Shown: positions 1 through 8,395 of the stretch, piece after piece
How positions within the stretch are numbered: the first letter of the stretch is position 1
Layout of the letters: each line of letters begins with the position of its first letter
Source: Halorubrum halophilum
Lineage (GTDB): Archaea; Halobacteriota; Halobacteria; Halobacteriales; Haloferacaceae
Assembly: GCF_000739595.1 (NCBI RefSeq)
Contig: NZ_BBJP01000027.1
Span: 1 to 64,000, forward strand
Direction of reading: 5' to 3'
Length of the DNA stretch: 64,000 nucleotides
Translations under genes and position numbers: made by a program
The notes under the pieces: generated by a model
The model's input: the letters and a program-made list of their open reading frames with translations, nothing else
Told to the model about the DNA's origin: nothing
The model's database searches: none

Positions 1-646
1 CGCCGTCGGGCCCGATCCCCCCGCCGATGTGGCGGGCGTGCTCGCTGACGGTCAGCAGTCGATCGACGTTCTCCTCGACGACCGCGGCGCTCTCCTCGCC
101 GCCGTCGGCGCGCTCGCTGAGGATCTCGACCCGCCCGCTGACGACCGTCATCGCGTTCCGGATGTTGTGCCGGAGCACGCGGTTCAACACCGTGAGCTGG
201 TCGTTCGCCTGTTCGAGCCGGTCGTTCGCCCGTTCCAACTGGTCCTGCGTGCGCTGCTGTTGCGCGTCAGTTACGCCGAACGCGAGCCCGAACACCGACC
301 CGACGGACGCCGCGCCGGCGATGACGACGAACGGCCCCGTGGGCGGCGGTCCCTGGCTCATCTCGTAGACGACGAACAGCAGTGCGACGGCGCCGAGTGT
401 CAGCGCCCCGAGCGCGCTCCAGCCGGTGACACGGAGGGTGTACGCCGGGAAGAGCGACGATCGAGCCACCGGAACCGCCGCGGCGACGACCAGCGCGCTA
501 CACGCGATCGGGACCACCGCGCCAGTCACGATCGCGGCCGGGTCGCTCATCGCCGACAGCGAGGTCAGGTGGTAGCCGAGGGGAACGAGGCCGACGGCCG
601 CGAGCAGCCCCAACTCCCCGACGTTCCGGAGCCGTGTCGTCCGCAT
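1..646 (-). CDS. Sensor histidine kinase, N-terminal part (runs off window)
   Basis: The reverse strand reads from ATG at 646 to the window edge without a stop. The N-terminal ~100 residues hold several hydrophobic membrane segments. A coiled region rich in QLERANDRLEQAND follows, then the archaeal phosphoacceptor box VLNRVLRHNIRNAMTVV. The same RHNxRN box occurs in the PAS kinase at 45912-47330. The ATPase domain must lie outside the window. It is probably a membrane-anchored two-component sensor; the signal is unknown. A TATA-like GTTAAATCC sits about 28 bp before the ATG (around 674-681), which fits a leaderless transcript. It is divergent from the symporter at 1022. Confidence 0.85.
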   Translation of the reverse strand, partial: MRTTRLRNVGELGLLAAVGLVPLGYHLTSLSAMSDPAAIVTGAVVPIACSALVVAAAVPVARSSLFPAYTLRVTGWSALGALTLGAVALLFVVYEMSQGPPPTGPFVVIAGAASVGSVFGLAFGVTDAQQQRTQDQLERANDRLEQANDQLTVLNRVLRHNIRNAMTVVSGRVEILSERADGGEESAAVVEENVDRLLTVSEHARHIGGGIGPDG

Positions 647-1021
647 TGAGATGGATTCGTCATCACTGGGATTTAACCATTCTCGACTCGGTATCAACTC
701 GAAGAATCGGGGACGGCGATCTGACACCGGGAGTCGGTGATCGCGGTCCGTCGCGGTTACGTCTCGCCGAAGCCGGGGGAACCGGCGTTCAATTGCCGGT
801 ATCGATGACGGACCGTCGCACGGCCGAACCGCCCTCAACGCGGGACGAACGAATCGTTCGATCTCCGCCGCCGCCGCTCGCGTGTCTGCCGAACTTCCGC
901 CGTCCGGTAGCCGATTCATCGCGACAGACGGACGGTAAGATTCCCCGAATCCGGCGTCACAGATCGCTTCAACTGCGGTCCATAACGGAGGGATTTCCCC
1001 CGCGGGTCGCCAGCCGTCGAC
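647..1021. other. Divergent intergenic region
   Basis: This 375-bp spacer separates the leftward kinase from the rightward symporter. The kinase end has a TATA-like element near 674-681. On the symporter side only a weak candidate (CCATAACG near 980) is seen. Open frames crossing it have no haloarchaeal protein character and look like chance frames. I see no RNA gene or repeat. Confidence 0.5.
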
Positions 1022-2287
1022 ATGGCCAGTCTCATCGGATCGCTGTGGCATCGGTATCGATCGGTACCGCTCATTTACCGCATCGCGGTCGCGTTCCTCC
1101 TCGGATCGCTCGCCGGCGCGGTCTTCGGTGAGCGAATGACCGTCGTCGAGCCGTTCGGCGACCTCTTCTTGCGCCTGCTCAACATGCTCGTCGTCCCGAT
1201 CATCGTCTTCACGCTGCTCACCGGGATCAGACAGCTATCCCCGGCGAAGCTCGGGAAGATCGGCGGCGCGACGGTCGGGCTCTACGCCGTGACGACGACG
1301 CTCGCCGGGCTGATCGGGCTCGCGGTCGCGAACCTGCTGCAACCGGGCCGCGGCGTGGAGTTCACGGGCGGCGAGGCGCAATCGCAGGCGCCGCCGTCGC
1401 TGACCGAGGTCGTCCTCGGGATCGTCCCGAACAACCCGGTGGCCGCGATGGCCGAGGGGAACCTGCTCGCGACGGTCTTCTTCGTGATCGTGTTCGGCAT
1501 CGCGCTCACCTACGTCCGGGCGCAGAAGCCGGAACTCTCGGACAGCGTTGACGGCGTGTTCGGGGCGTTCAAGATCGGCGCCGAGGCGATGTTCGTGGTC
1601 GTCCGCGGCGTGTTGGAGTACGGGGTCGTCGGCGTGTTCGCCCTCATGGCGGTCGGCATCGGCACGGAGGGCGTCGGCGTGTTCTCCTCGCTCGGCGCGC
1701 TCGTGCTGGCGGTCGCCGTCGCGGTCGTCGTCCACATCTCGTTTACGTACCTGTTCGTGCTCATGCGCGTCGTCGCCGGCGTCTCCCCGGTCGCGTTCCT
1801 CAGGGGCGCGAAGGACGCGATGGTCACCGCCTTCGCGACGCGCTCCTCTAGCGGGACGCTCCCGGTGACGATGACGAACGCCGAGGAGGACCTCCGGATC
1901 GAGGAGCGGGTGTACTCGTTCGCGCTGCCCGTCGGCGCCACCGCCAACATGGACGGCGCCGCGATCCGGCAGGCGATCACCGTAATGTTCGCGGCCAACG
2001 CCGTGGGACAGCCGCTCGCGCTCACCGAACAGCTCCTCGTGTTGGTCGTCGCCGTGCTGATCAGCATCGGGACCGCGGGCGTCCCGGGCGCCGGGCTCGT
2101 CATGCTGACCGTCGTGTTGAGTCAGGTCGGCCTCCCGCTGGCGGTCGTCGGCTTCGTCGCCGGCGTCGACCCGATCTTAGGCCGCATCGCGACGATGAAC
2201 AACGTCACCGGCGACCTGGCCGTCGCGACCGTGGTGGGCAAGTGGAACGACGCCATCGACTTCGGCGACGGCGTGTGGGCTCGGTAG
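1022..2287 (+). CDS. Dicarboxylate/amino acid:cation symporter (GltP/DAACS family)
   Basis: A 421-residue polytopic membrane protein, the usual length for the Glt/EAAT symporter family, which takes up glutamate, aspartate or C4-dicarboxylates with Na+ or H+. The diagnostic parts are visible: the serine-rich reentrant loop ATRSSSGTLPVTM (around residues 275-290), the NMDG motif in GATANMDGAAI, and a glycine-rich hairpin SIGTAGVPGAG. The last helix ends in NDAIDFGDG, close to the family's substrate-binding Asp/Asn region. The exact substrate cannot be told from sequence. It stands alone, divergent from a kinase and 190 bp before the pilus genes. Confidence 0.93.
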   Translation: MASLIGSLWHRYRSVPLIYRIAVAFLLGSLAGAVFGERMTVVEPFGDLFLRLLNMLVVPIIVFTLLTGIRQLSPAKLGKIGGATVGLYAVTTTLAGLIGLAVANLLQPGRGVEFTGGEAQSQAPPSLTEVVLGIVPNNPVAAMAEGNLLATVFFVIVFGIALTYVRAQKPELSDSVDGVFGAFKIGAEAMFVVVRGVLEYGVVGVFALMAVGIGTEGVGVFSSLGALVLAVAVAVVVHISFTYLFVLMRVVAGVSPVAFLRGAKDAMVTAFATRSSSGTLPVTMTNAEEDLRIEERVYSFALPVGATANMDGAAIRQAITVMFAANAVGQPLALTEQLLVLVVAVLISIGTAGVPGAGLVMLTVVLSQVGLPLAVVGFVAGVDPILGRIATMNNVTGDLAVATVVGKWNDAIDFGDGVWAR

Positions 2288-2422
2288 GGCGATCGGTGGC
2301 GGAGGCGTGTCGGGCGGCCCCGAACCCAACTGTTTACGCGAATGTTTTCGAACGCTGAAATTATCTATCACTGACAGAAAACAACCCTTAAACCGACCCG
2401 CCGACCACCCGCCGATCGCACG

Positions 2423-2485
2423 ATGACGCGGAGACGAGACGCCGACGCCGCGACGGACCGAGCGACGCGGGGAGCCGAGCCGTGA
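2423..2485 (+). CDS. Possible 20-residue leader peptide coupled to pilB
   Basis: An ATG at 2423 opens a 20-codon arginine-rich frame whose TGA (2483-2485) overlaps the GTG start of pilB (2482). A TATA-like CCCTTAAACC near 2386-2395 lies the right distance upstream for a leaderless transcript beginning at this ATG. The arrangement would couple pilB translation to the small frame. It could equally be a 5' UTR containing a chance frame; codon content is not informative at this length. Confidence 0.3.
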   Translation: MTRRRDADAATDRATRGAEP

Positions 2486-3969
2486 GCGACGGGCCGACCC
2501 TCCGGATCGTCGACGACGCGGACGACGATCCGGGCGGCGCGGTCCCCGCGCCGGTGCCGCCGGACGACCCGGAGGCGTGGTACGCGCCTGCAGTTCGCGC
2601 GCAGTACGAATCGGAGCCGGGGGTCGTCGCGACCGTCCGCGAGCGCGACGGCGGCCGGTTCGGGTACGACGTACGCGAGCCGCCGCTGTCGGCGGTCGAC
2701 GAGCGCGCGCTCGACCGCGTCCGCGACCACTTCTCCGGGGTGCGTCACCGCCGCCCGCTCACGCGGGTCGGGGTGAACGAGCGCGCCGAGGCGGGGTTCG
2801 AGCCGAAGTACGAGCGCGCGCTCGACCGACTGCTCGACGCGAGCCCGGCGGCGCGCCGCCGGATCGGCTATCACGCCCTGCGCGACCTCCGGCTCCTGGG
2901 CGACGTGACGCCGCTCGCCTTAGACGACCGGATCGAGGTGGCCGACGTGGGCGACGAGCGCGATCTGGTCGTCCACACCGAGACGTTCGCGCCCGTAGAG
3001 ACCGGTCTCGACGCCGACGCGGAGTACGTCGAGCGCGTCGCCGCCGAGCGGCTCGCCCGGTACGCGGTCGGCTTCGCCGGGCTCTCGGTCGAGGTGGTGG
3101 TCGCCCGCGAGCGCCTGCTCGGCTCCGACGCGTTCGAGACGAAGTACGCCGTCCGCGAGCCCGACCTCCTCCCGGGCGACGAGGCGCTGATCGAGGAGTG
3201 CAAGGAGCGCATCTGGGAGACGACCGTCAACGGTGTCGTCGACGACCGCGAGGCGTTCGTCGCCGAGCACGCCCGGCGGTTCCTCTCGCGGCGGCTCACC
3301 GCGCGCAACACCCGCGCGTGGCTCGGCGCGGCCGCCCACCGCGCCCGCTCCGCGCTGGCCGACCGCGGGCTCGCGGTCCCGCCGGTCGACTCGCGGTACG
3401 CCCGCGACCGGCTCGACGACTTGGCGTACTACGTGCTCCGCGACTTCGTCGGCGAGGGGATACTCACGATTCCGATCCGCGACCCGAACCTGGAGGACGT
3501 GGAGGCGAACCGCGTCGGCGAGCGCGTGAAGGTGGTTCCGCGGGCTTCGGTCTTGGAGGGGACCGGAGACGGCGGCTCCGAGGACGGGAACTCCGAGCGG
3601 ACCGGCCGGCGCGTCCCGACCAACCTCGCGTTCGACGACGAGACCGCGTTCGTCAACGTCGTCACCGGGCTGGCCGCCCGCGACGGCACCGAGCTCAACG
3701 CCTCGACGCCGTCGGCGAAGGTGAATCTCGACGTCTACGGGATCGACGAGACGATCCGGTGTGCGGTGGCGCTGCCCGTCATCTCGGAGGGCGGCCCGCA
3801 CGTCTCGATCCGCAAGCAGAGCGCTGACGCCCTGACGCCCGTCAACCTGGTCGATCAGGGAACGCTCTCGCCCGATCTGGTCACCCTGCTGTGGCTGCTG
3901 TACGAACACCGAGGGACCGTCCTCTTCGCCGGGCCGACCGGGGTGGGGAAGACGACGCTGCTCAACGCT
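2482..3969 (+). pseudogene. pilB: Archaeal type IV pilus/secretion ATPase, 5' part of split gene
   Basis: First 496 codons of a PilB/GspE-family hexameric ATPase that powers pilin assembly at the cytoplasmic membrane. The frame opens at GTG 2482. Residues ~1-200 form the acidic N-terminal domain; the ATPase core follows (NLEDVEANR..., SIRKQSADALTPVNL). It runs to the Walker A motif GPTGVGKTT (residues 484-492) and LLNA. The native sequence ends at GCT (3967-3969). The open frame then enters the integrated element, adds 19 foreign residues and stops at 4029. Walker B and the rest of the core are at 11543-12373, so neither piece can be an active ATPase as the locus stands. Joining at the TCAACGCT core restores a ~772-residue protein in frame. 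Confidence 0.92.
3962..3969. repeat. Left attachment core TCAACGCT (attL)
   Basis: The 8-bp sequence TCAACGCT at the end of the 5' pilB fragment is repeated at 11535-11542 at the start of the 3' fragment. Both copies encode the same in-frame ...N-A of pilB. Recombination between them would give LLNA-HTPFIPFDD, the expected sequence after a P-loop in this family. This makes it the likely strand-exchange core of the integrase. Confidence 0.8.
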
Positions 3970-3980
3970 AGAAGTCAGCA

Positions 3981-3992
3981 TCTACTAGTAGA
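3981..3992. repeat. Palindrome TCTACTAGTAGA inside the left end
   Basis: A perfect 12-bp palindrome 11 bp inside attL. The overlapping 11-mer ATCTACTAGTA (3980-3990) recurs in the same orientation 12 bp inside attR (11512-11522), where TACTAGTA (11515-11522) is the palindromic core. The placement suits integrase arm or core-flanking binding sites. Confidence 0.55.
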
Positions 3993-4012
3993 CAGTACCA
4001 CCGCAAATACCG

Positions 4013-4678
4013 TTACAGGCTCCGTCTGAGCCACTTCGACTTGTGAACCTGAGAAACCCCTACATCGCTTTCTTCTAATTGCTCAACTACACCGTCCATA
4101 TGTCTCCTGCCAGCGACCAAGCATCCCCTATCGAGGTCGTCATTAGTAGATAGGATTTCATCGATATTCTCGGCCATTACCTCGTCCCGTTCTGAGAGAG
4201 TCCAGTAGGCAAACGGAACGACTGGCATAAATCCGACTGCAATCGCAAAGATTAGAACTCCGATTGAGGATGCCATCACTCCCAGTACGAAGATGACTGC
4301 GGTTATCGCAAACCAGAGCCAACTGAACACCGTAACTGCGAGTCCCACCTCACTTGCTCTACGTGGGATATTCAAATCGACTGGCTCAATATCGATTTCC
4401 TTTCTCTGAGCCACCGTCTCCGTGGCGACTCCATCAACAGGCTTGAATTGGCGAGTGAGAAGGAAACCAATTATCCCCCAGAACCAGTCCAAAATAATCC
4501 CGGTGAGATAGAGCGCGGGGTTCCGAAGAAGCATACCGCGTTCATCGGAATCATCGGGTTCCTCACGCGGCCCTTCTACAAAGAGAACATCAGCATCATC
4601 TGCAAATTCATCGAGTTCGTCCGTCACCTTACTGAGACGGTCTACGTGTAGTGTTCCAAAAGCGTCAACTTCTGACAT
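4013..4678 (-). CDS. TraB-like membrane protein (element cargo)
   Basis: A 221-residue frame starting at ATG 4678; a GTG at 4699 is an alternative. It opens with FGTLHVDRLSKVTDEL followed by VLFVEGPREE, which resembles the GTxH...S and vELd..R motifs of the TraB/PrgY (TIKI-type) superfamily. The C-terminal part has VAGRRHMDGVVEQL, like the second TraB motif GxxHxxG. In between are about three membrane segments (LYLTGIILDWFWGIIGFLL and two between VGLAVTVFSW and VPFAYWTL). TraB proteins are membrane-associated and thought to degrade or shut off peptide signals; that role here is inference. The gene is AT-richer than the chromosome, faces leftward at the attL end, and lies just downstream of the integrase. 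Confidence 0.6.
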   Translation of the reverse strand: MSEVDAFGTLHVDRLSKVTDELDEFADDADVLFVEGPREEPDDSDERGMLLRNPALYLTGIILDWFWGIIGFLLTRQFKPVDGVATETVAQRKEIDIEPVDLNIPRRASEVGLAVTVFSWLWFAITAVIFVLGVMASSIGVLIFAIAVGFMPVVPFAYWTLSERDEVMAENIDEILSTNDDLDRGCLVAGRRHMDGVVEQLEESDVGVSQVHKSKWLRRSL

Positions 4679-4744
4679 TAAGTCAGCAATCTCACCCACC
4701 TCATATGATAGTTGTCGGTGAGAAAACGAGGTTGTGGTAATCTC

Positions 4745-5866
4745 TTAGATTCCCAGCCGGTAGATGTTCTCTCGATAGAGGTCTTCGATGTCCTCGTAGT
4801 AGGTGTGGAGATAGGAGTCAATCGGCTCCTCCATCGACCCTTTCTCCACAGAGTCGCCACGCATATACTTCACCAGTTCGCGGTTCACGTCCTGCTCGAC
4901 ACGCCACCACGTCGAAAAGCGGTGTCGCCCGAAGTGGCTCGTTACCGGCTTGTATTCCTCCGTCTCTGCGTACTCCGGGTGGAGTTCCTTCTTCCAGACC
5001 GTGTTGATGGCCTTGTGGTCCATCTTCGAGTGGCTCGTTTCCGACAGGAACAACCACGGCGAACCGTTGTCCGGGCGAACCAACAAGTACCGCACGAGCA
5101 ACCGACGCATCTCACCATCAAGCGGGAGCATCCGCGCACGGCCTGACTTGTTCCTCGGTCGCTCGTCTCCCGGCGGAACGTAGATGACGTTCTCTCGGTC
5201 TGCAAGCCGGTCCTCCGAACTCAGTTCCGGGTAATGCGACTGAATCTCGCTATTTCCCATCGCAATATCGCTCAGTTTGATGTTCGATACCTCACTCGCA
5301 CGGAGACCGAGTTTGAATTGGAGGCAGATTATCGCCCGGCTACGAAGGTGCGTCACGCCTCGCACCATCTCCTGAAGTTCCTCAACGGGGATTCGGCGGT
5401 GCTTCTTCCCGTCGGGCACTTCCAGATTCACCTTGTCGCGGGCGAGCGTGAACGGGTTGTAATCCTGCGGGTGCGGGAAGCCAGCCGAATCCTGCCAGAA
5501 ACGATAGGCACGATTCAGTTTCCGCAGTTTCCCTTTCACCGTTCGCGGGTGGTTGTCCTTCGAGTCGGGCGACAGTTGCCACTCGATGAACCGAACAACG
5601 TGCTGGTCACTCGGACACGCCGGGTGTCGGTCCTCACGCTCCATATGCTCGCGCCACTCGGCGTAGACACTCCGGTAGTTCCGGCGCGTGGTGCTATTGA
5701 GGTCCTTCGAGAGTAACACGTTCTCGATGAACGGCACGAACGGGTCAACGTCTATCTCCTCAAACTTCGACTCGAACTCTGCCAGCGGGTCTGTCGTCTT
5801 CCCGAACGCCTCGGCTATCTTCTCCGTCGAACTGCTCTCACGCTCCGCTATCGGCGCGTCACTCAT
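4745..5866 (-). CDS. int: Tyrosine recombinase (integrase)
   Basis: 373 residues from ATG 5866, chosen over a TTG at 5947 because it lies just inside the stop of the previous gene. An N-terminal SAM-like core-binding domain spans ~40-150 and the catalytic domain ~160-373. Catalytic residues seen: Arg189 in LGLRASEV, the HxxR pair in HFGRHRF (311-314) and the likely nucleophile Tyr352 in SYLHTYY. The usual LGH histidine is replaced by Asp in MRGD. It should catalyse integration and excision at TCAACGCT in pilB. It is the last gene of a leftward operon in which consecutive genes overlap by 4-11 bp. Confidence 0.93.
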   Translation of the reverse strand: MSDAPIAERESSSTEKIAEAFGKTTDPLAEFESKFEEIDVDPFVPFIENVLLSKDLNSTTRRNYRSVYAEWREHMEREDRHPACPSDQHVVRFIEWQLSPDSKDNHPRTVKGKLRKLNRAYRFWQDSAGFPHPQDYNPFTLARDKVNLEVPDGKKHRRIPVEELQEMVRGVTHLRSRAIICLQFKLGLRASEVSNIKLSDIAMGNSEIQSHYPELSSEDRLADRENVIYVPPGDERPRNKSGRARMLPLDGEMRRLLVRYLLVRPDNGSPWLFLSETSHSKMDHKAINTVWKKELHPEYAETEEYKPVTSHFGRHRFSTWWRVEQDVNRELVKYMRGDSVEKGSMEEPIDSYLHTYYEDIEDLYRENIYRLGI

Positions 5867-6359
5867 CGTTCTCCCTCCGGTACTCTCTACGACTATTCCG
5901 AGTCTGCTTCGTCCTCCAATCCCACAGCTCTCCGGCTGCGTCACCAACGGCAGCGGCCATCAATACCGGGTGATAGAGATGTGGATATTCAGTATGCCAC
6001 TGCAACCAGTCGTAGAACTCCCGCACACGAAGCCAGTAATCGTGCGCTCCTCGCATGGATTTCGCCCCCAGAAGTTCCGCAGACCACGCTTCCACATCGT
6101 CGGGCAGGGCAAACGCGTGATGACGTTCACGGTCGGTCATATGGTCCTTCCAGTGGTTACCCACGCGGTCCACATCATCCTCGTACCCTTCGTAACTGCC
6201 TTGCTCATACTGGTGTTCGTCGCAGAACTCCTGCCAAATATCCCTGCCCTCGTAGGCATCAGTGAGATGATGCAGCCGACGACGACTCCGCACTTTGTCC
6301 ATCCGGTTCAATTTCCCCATCCGGTCGTCAGGGTCAGGCGACTTCTTCGGGTAACTCAT
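5859..6359 (-). CDS. Integrase-associated small protein with core-binding-like fold
   Basis: 166 residues, overlapping the integrase start by 8 bp and the upstream gene by 4 bp. The basic N-terminus (KLNRMDKVRSRRRLHHL) precedes an acidic middle and a helical part with YWLRVREFYDWLQWHTEYPHLYHP. That part looks like the SAM-like DNA-binding domain of tyrosine recombinases without the catalytic half. SNJ2-type integrases are known, from recall, to be co-transcribed with two small accessory proteins that affect recombination; this gene's position fits that role. Its function is inferred from position and this partial resemblance. Confidence 0.65.
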   Translation of the reverse strand: MSYPKKSPDPDDRMGKLNRMDKVRSRRRLHHLTDAYEGRDIWQEFCDEHQYEQGSYEGYEDDVDRVGNHWKDHMTDRERHHAFALPDDVEAWSAELLGAKSMRGAHDYWLRVREFYDWLQWHTEYPHLYHPVLMAAAVGDAAGELWDWRTKQTRNSRREYRRENDE

Positions 6360-6820
6360 CGCTGCCCCTCCTGCTGAACGGATTCAATCGGATAGTAGGC
6401 GTCGTTGTGGACTTCTACTGACTCGCCTTCCATCACTTCCAGATGCTCGTTCGCTCGCTCCGGCACGGACTCGCGCAGATGCGTCTTGATGTCCTCGAAG
6501 GAACAGCCCGGATTCCGCTCGACAAACCGGCGAATCTCCGCCGAGTCCGAGCGGTACAGCCGGTCCTCCAACTTGCTGATTCGCTCGCGGGACGAGTCGA
6601 GTTCGCTCTTGAGGTCGTCGCGCTGCTCGCGGAGTTCTTCGTTCGTCTTGTCCGGCTCTACGTCCGGGTCAATCTTCTTCATCCCCGCCTCGACCATACT
6701 GGCGATGAACCCGGACACGCTCATATCGAACTCGTCGGCGTGGTCCTTCCACCGCTCGTACTGCTCTCGCGTCGGATACGCGGCGGCCATCTGCGTGTTC
6801 TCCGCCGTTTCAGTAGGCAT
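6356..6820 (-). CDS. Coiled-coil/winged-helix accessory protein
   Basis: 154 residues. The N-terminal part (YPTREQYERWKDHADEFD, then MSVSGFIASMVEAGMKK) looks like a ribbon-helix-helix segment common in haloarchaeal small proteins. A heptad-rich coiled coil follows (residues ~60-95), then a C-terminal helix-turn-helix-like domain (SAEIRRFVERNPGCSFEDIKTHL). It is sandwiched in the integrase operon with short overlaps on both sides. It could be a directionality factor or an operon regulator; the sequence does not decide which. Confidence 0.6.
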   Translation of the reverse strand: MPTETAENTQMAAAYPTREQYERWKDHADEFDMSVSGFIASMVEAGMKKIDPDVEPDKTNEELREQRDDLKSELDSSRERISKLEDRLYRSDSAEIRRFVERNPGCSFEDIKTHLRESVPERANEHLEVMEGESVEVHNDAYYPIESVQQEGQR

Positions 6821-7313
6821 CGGCCCACAACACCTCCCTGACCACCATACTGATGAGTGACCGTGACACGTCGAACTCGTCTGCGAGGTCGGCCTGCGTC
6901 ACGTCCTCCGACTCGTATCGCTCACAAATCTCTCGCGCTTGCTCGGACGTGAGTTCCGCGTTCGGATTCTCCTCACCCGGCGACGAGAACACGTCGGGGC
7001 CGTGTTCGCCAAAGGCGTGAACCATATTCATCCGCTGATTGCCCAGCATCAGGTGGGCCGGATTCACGCACGACTCGTTGTAGCACTCGTGGAGAACAAG
7101 CGCATCACCGGGGTCCGAACCGTTGGCTAACGCCCACGCTATCCGGTGGGCTTGGTGATAATTCCCGTCGAGCGTGAACCGTCCGTATCCGTCGCCAAAC
7201 GTACCCGCCTCCCACGGCCAGCAGGAAGCCGGGATACGTTCATCGTACTTCGCCTCGAACCGCTCTCGCGCCTCCTCAACGCTCTCAACGTCGATGGGAT
7301 TCCGGTCTATCAT
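6810..7313 (-). CDS. HNH endonuclease-like protein with C-terminal HTH
   Basis: 167 residues. The N-terminal half has the HNH_3-type core: CWPWEAG, YHQAHRIAWAL, VLHECYNESCVNPAHLMLG and NQRMNM, with the metal-binding His/Asn/His pattern and two Cys. The C-terminus (AELTSEQAREICERYESEDVTQADLADEFDVSRSLISMVVR) is a helix-turn-helix of the kind attached to homing endonucleases. It may nick or cut DNA to aid element movement, or serve as a regulator. It overlaps its neighbours by 11 and 4 bp inside the integrase operon. Confidence 0.8.
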   Translation of the reverse strand: MIDRNPIDVESVEEARERFEAKYDERIPASCWPWEAGTFGDGYGRFTLDGNYHQAHRIAWALANGSDPGDALVLHECYNESCVNPAHLMLGNQRMNMVHAFGEHGPDVFSSPGEENPNAELTSEQAREICERYESEDVTQADLADEFDVSRSLISMVVREVLWADAY

Positions 7314-8095
7314 CGCGACTCACCCCCGTCCGTACCGACACGGTGAACCGGACTGCTACCCGCCTCGAACCGCGACTCCGGCAGGTTGGGGTGGCGCTCT
7401 TTCAACAGGCCGATGACTTCCTCCGGCCCACTCACGCCGCTAACTTCGACAGCCTTCTCAACCTTCCCGTGACCGGGGAACACGTTCTCGCCGCGAGAGA
7501 GTATCGAGTCGAGGTCTGCAAGACACTCCTCCAATCGCTCGTTCTCACGGGTCGGACTGTCCTCCGTCGCCTGCTGCTGTCGGGCGTGAATCTGTCGCTC
7601 CACGTTGTCGTCGATGGATTCGCGGAGCATTTCGAGTTCATCGACAACTTGCTGCCGCGAGAACGCTTCGCCATCCTCGAATCGTGCTATCGTCTCCTCA
7701 ATCTCCGACAGCGTTTGCTCGCGCTGCTCCCGCGCTACGTCGTTCTTTTCCTCGGCTTCCACTACCTGCTCGCCGTACGCTTCTGCTCTCAGACCCCGCT
7801 GCATCGAACCTGAGTAATCCTTCTCCGGGTCGTTCTTGACTATCTCTGCTGCCTCTACGGGAACGTAGAGGCTGGTTTTACGCATCTCGCTCGTATCGTC
7901 GTTCGATTTCGTCATGTCGTTCGTGTTGTCGTGATTCGATTCACGAACGACGGTAGGGACCAGAAATCCTTTTGCCAGCGCATCGCGTACGCTAACACGG
8001 ACACGGGTCCCACCGTCGTCCGGCTCGATTCCCACGTCGCGCCACCGTGGAACGGAGACCCCGTCCAAAGTCCTCCGTTCCTGCTGTCGATTCAC
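7310..8095 (-). CDS. Coiled-coil protein of unknown function
   Basis: 261 residues if started at 8095, which leaves 3 bp after the upstream gene and fits the tight operon. An internal ATG at 7915 (201 residues) is the alternative. From there the protein reads MRKTSLYVPVEAAEIVKND, an RHH-like opening, then a long glutamate-rich coiled coil (residues ~120-205 of the long form) and a short folded tail (VEVSGVSGPEEVIGLLKERHPNLP). I do not recognise a family. It may be a DNA-binding scaffold within the recombination operon. Confidence 0.6.
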   Translation of the reverse strand: MNRQQERRTLDGVSVPRWRDVGIEPDDGGTRVRVSVRDALAKGFLVPTVVRESNHDNTNDMTKSNDDTSEMRKTSLYVPVEAAEIVKNDPEKDYSGSMQRGLRAEAYGEQVVEAEEKNDVAREQREQTLSEIEETIARFEDGEAFSRQQVVDELEMLRESIDDNVERQIHARQQQATEDSPTRENERLEECLADLDSILSRGENVFPGHGKVEKAVEVSGVSGPEEVIGLLKERHPNLPESRFEAGSSPVHRVGTDGGESR

Positions 8096-8098
8096 TCG

Positions 8099-8395
8099 TT
8101 AGTCGTGCGTATCACCCTCGAACAGAGCGGTATGCAGCGGAATCCAAAACACACGGCCTTTCGCACCCGTCTTCTTCGACCGAATCTCGCCGTCCTCAAC
8201 CAGCGACATACACTTCTTGTACGTCGCACTCCGCGACCGGTCGAGTACGTCACCGATTTCACGAGCAGTCAACGGCTCGGCCACATCCTTGCGGCTTTTC
8301 AGTACGTCGAGGACATCGGTCTCGTCGTACCGGTCAACGGAGCCGCCACGACCGTCGCTTGGTTCTGATTCATCCGCTGCTTCTCCACCGCTCAT
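8099..8395 (-). CDS. Winged helix-turn-helix regulator, first gene of int operon
   Basis: 98 residues. After an acidic N-terminus comes a clear winged helix: VLDVLKSRKDVAEPLTAREI, GDVLDRSRSATYKKCMSLVEDG and a wing EIRSKKTGAKGRVFWIPL. This pattern is common in haloarchaeal virus and plasmid regulators. It heads the six-gene leftward operon ending in the integrase, so it probably controls that operon. Upstream, GTTAAAG (around 8426-8432) is at a leaderless distance; a second AT element CTTATATAC is only ~10 bp from the ATG. Confidence 0.78.
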   Translation of the reverse strand: MSGGEAADESEPSDGRGGSVDRYDETDVLDVLKSRKDVAEPLTAREIGDVLDRSRSATYKKCMSLVEDGEIRSKKTGAKGRVFWIPLHTALFEGDTHD

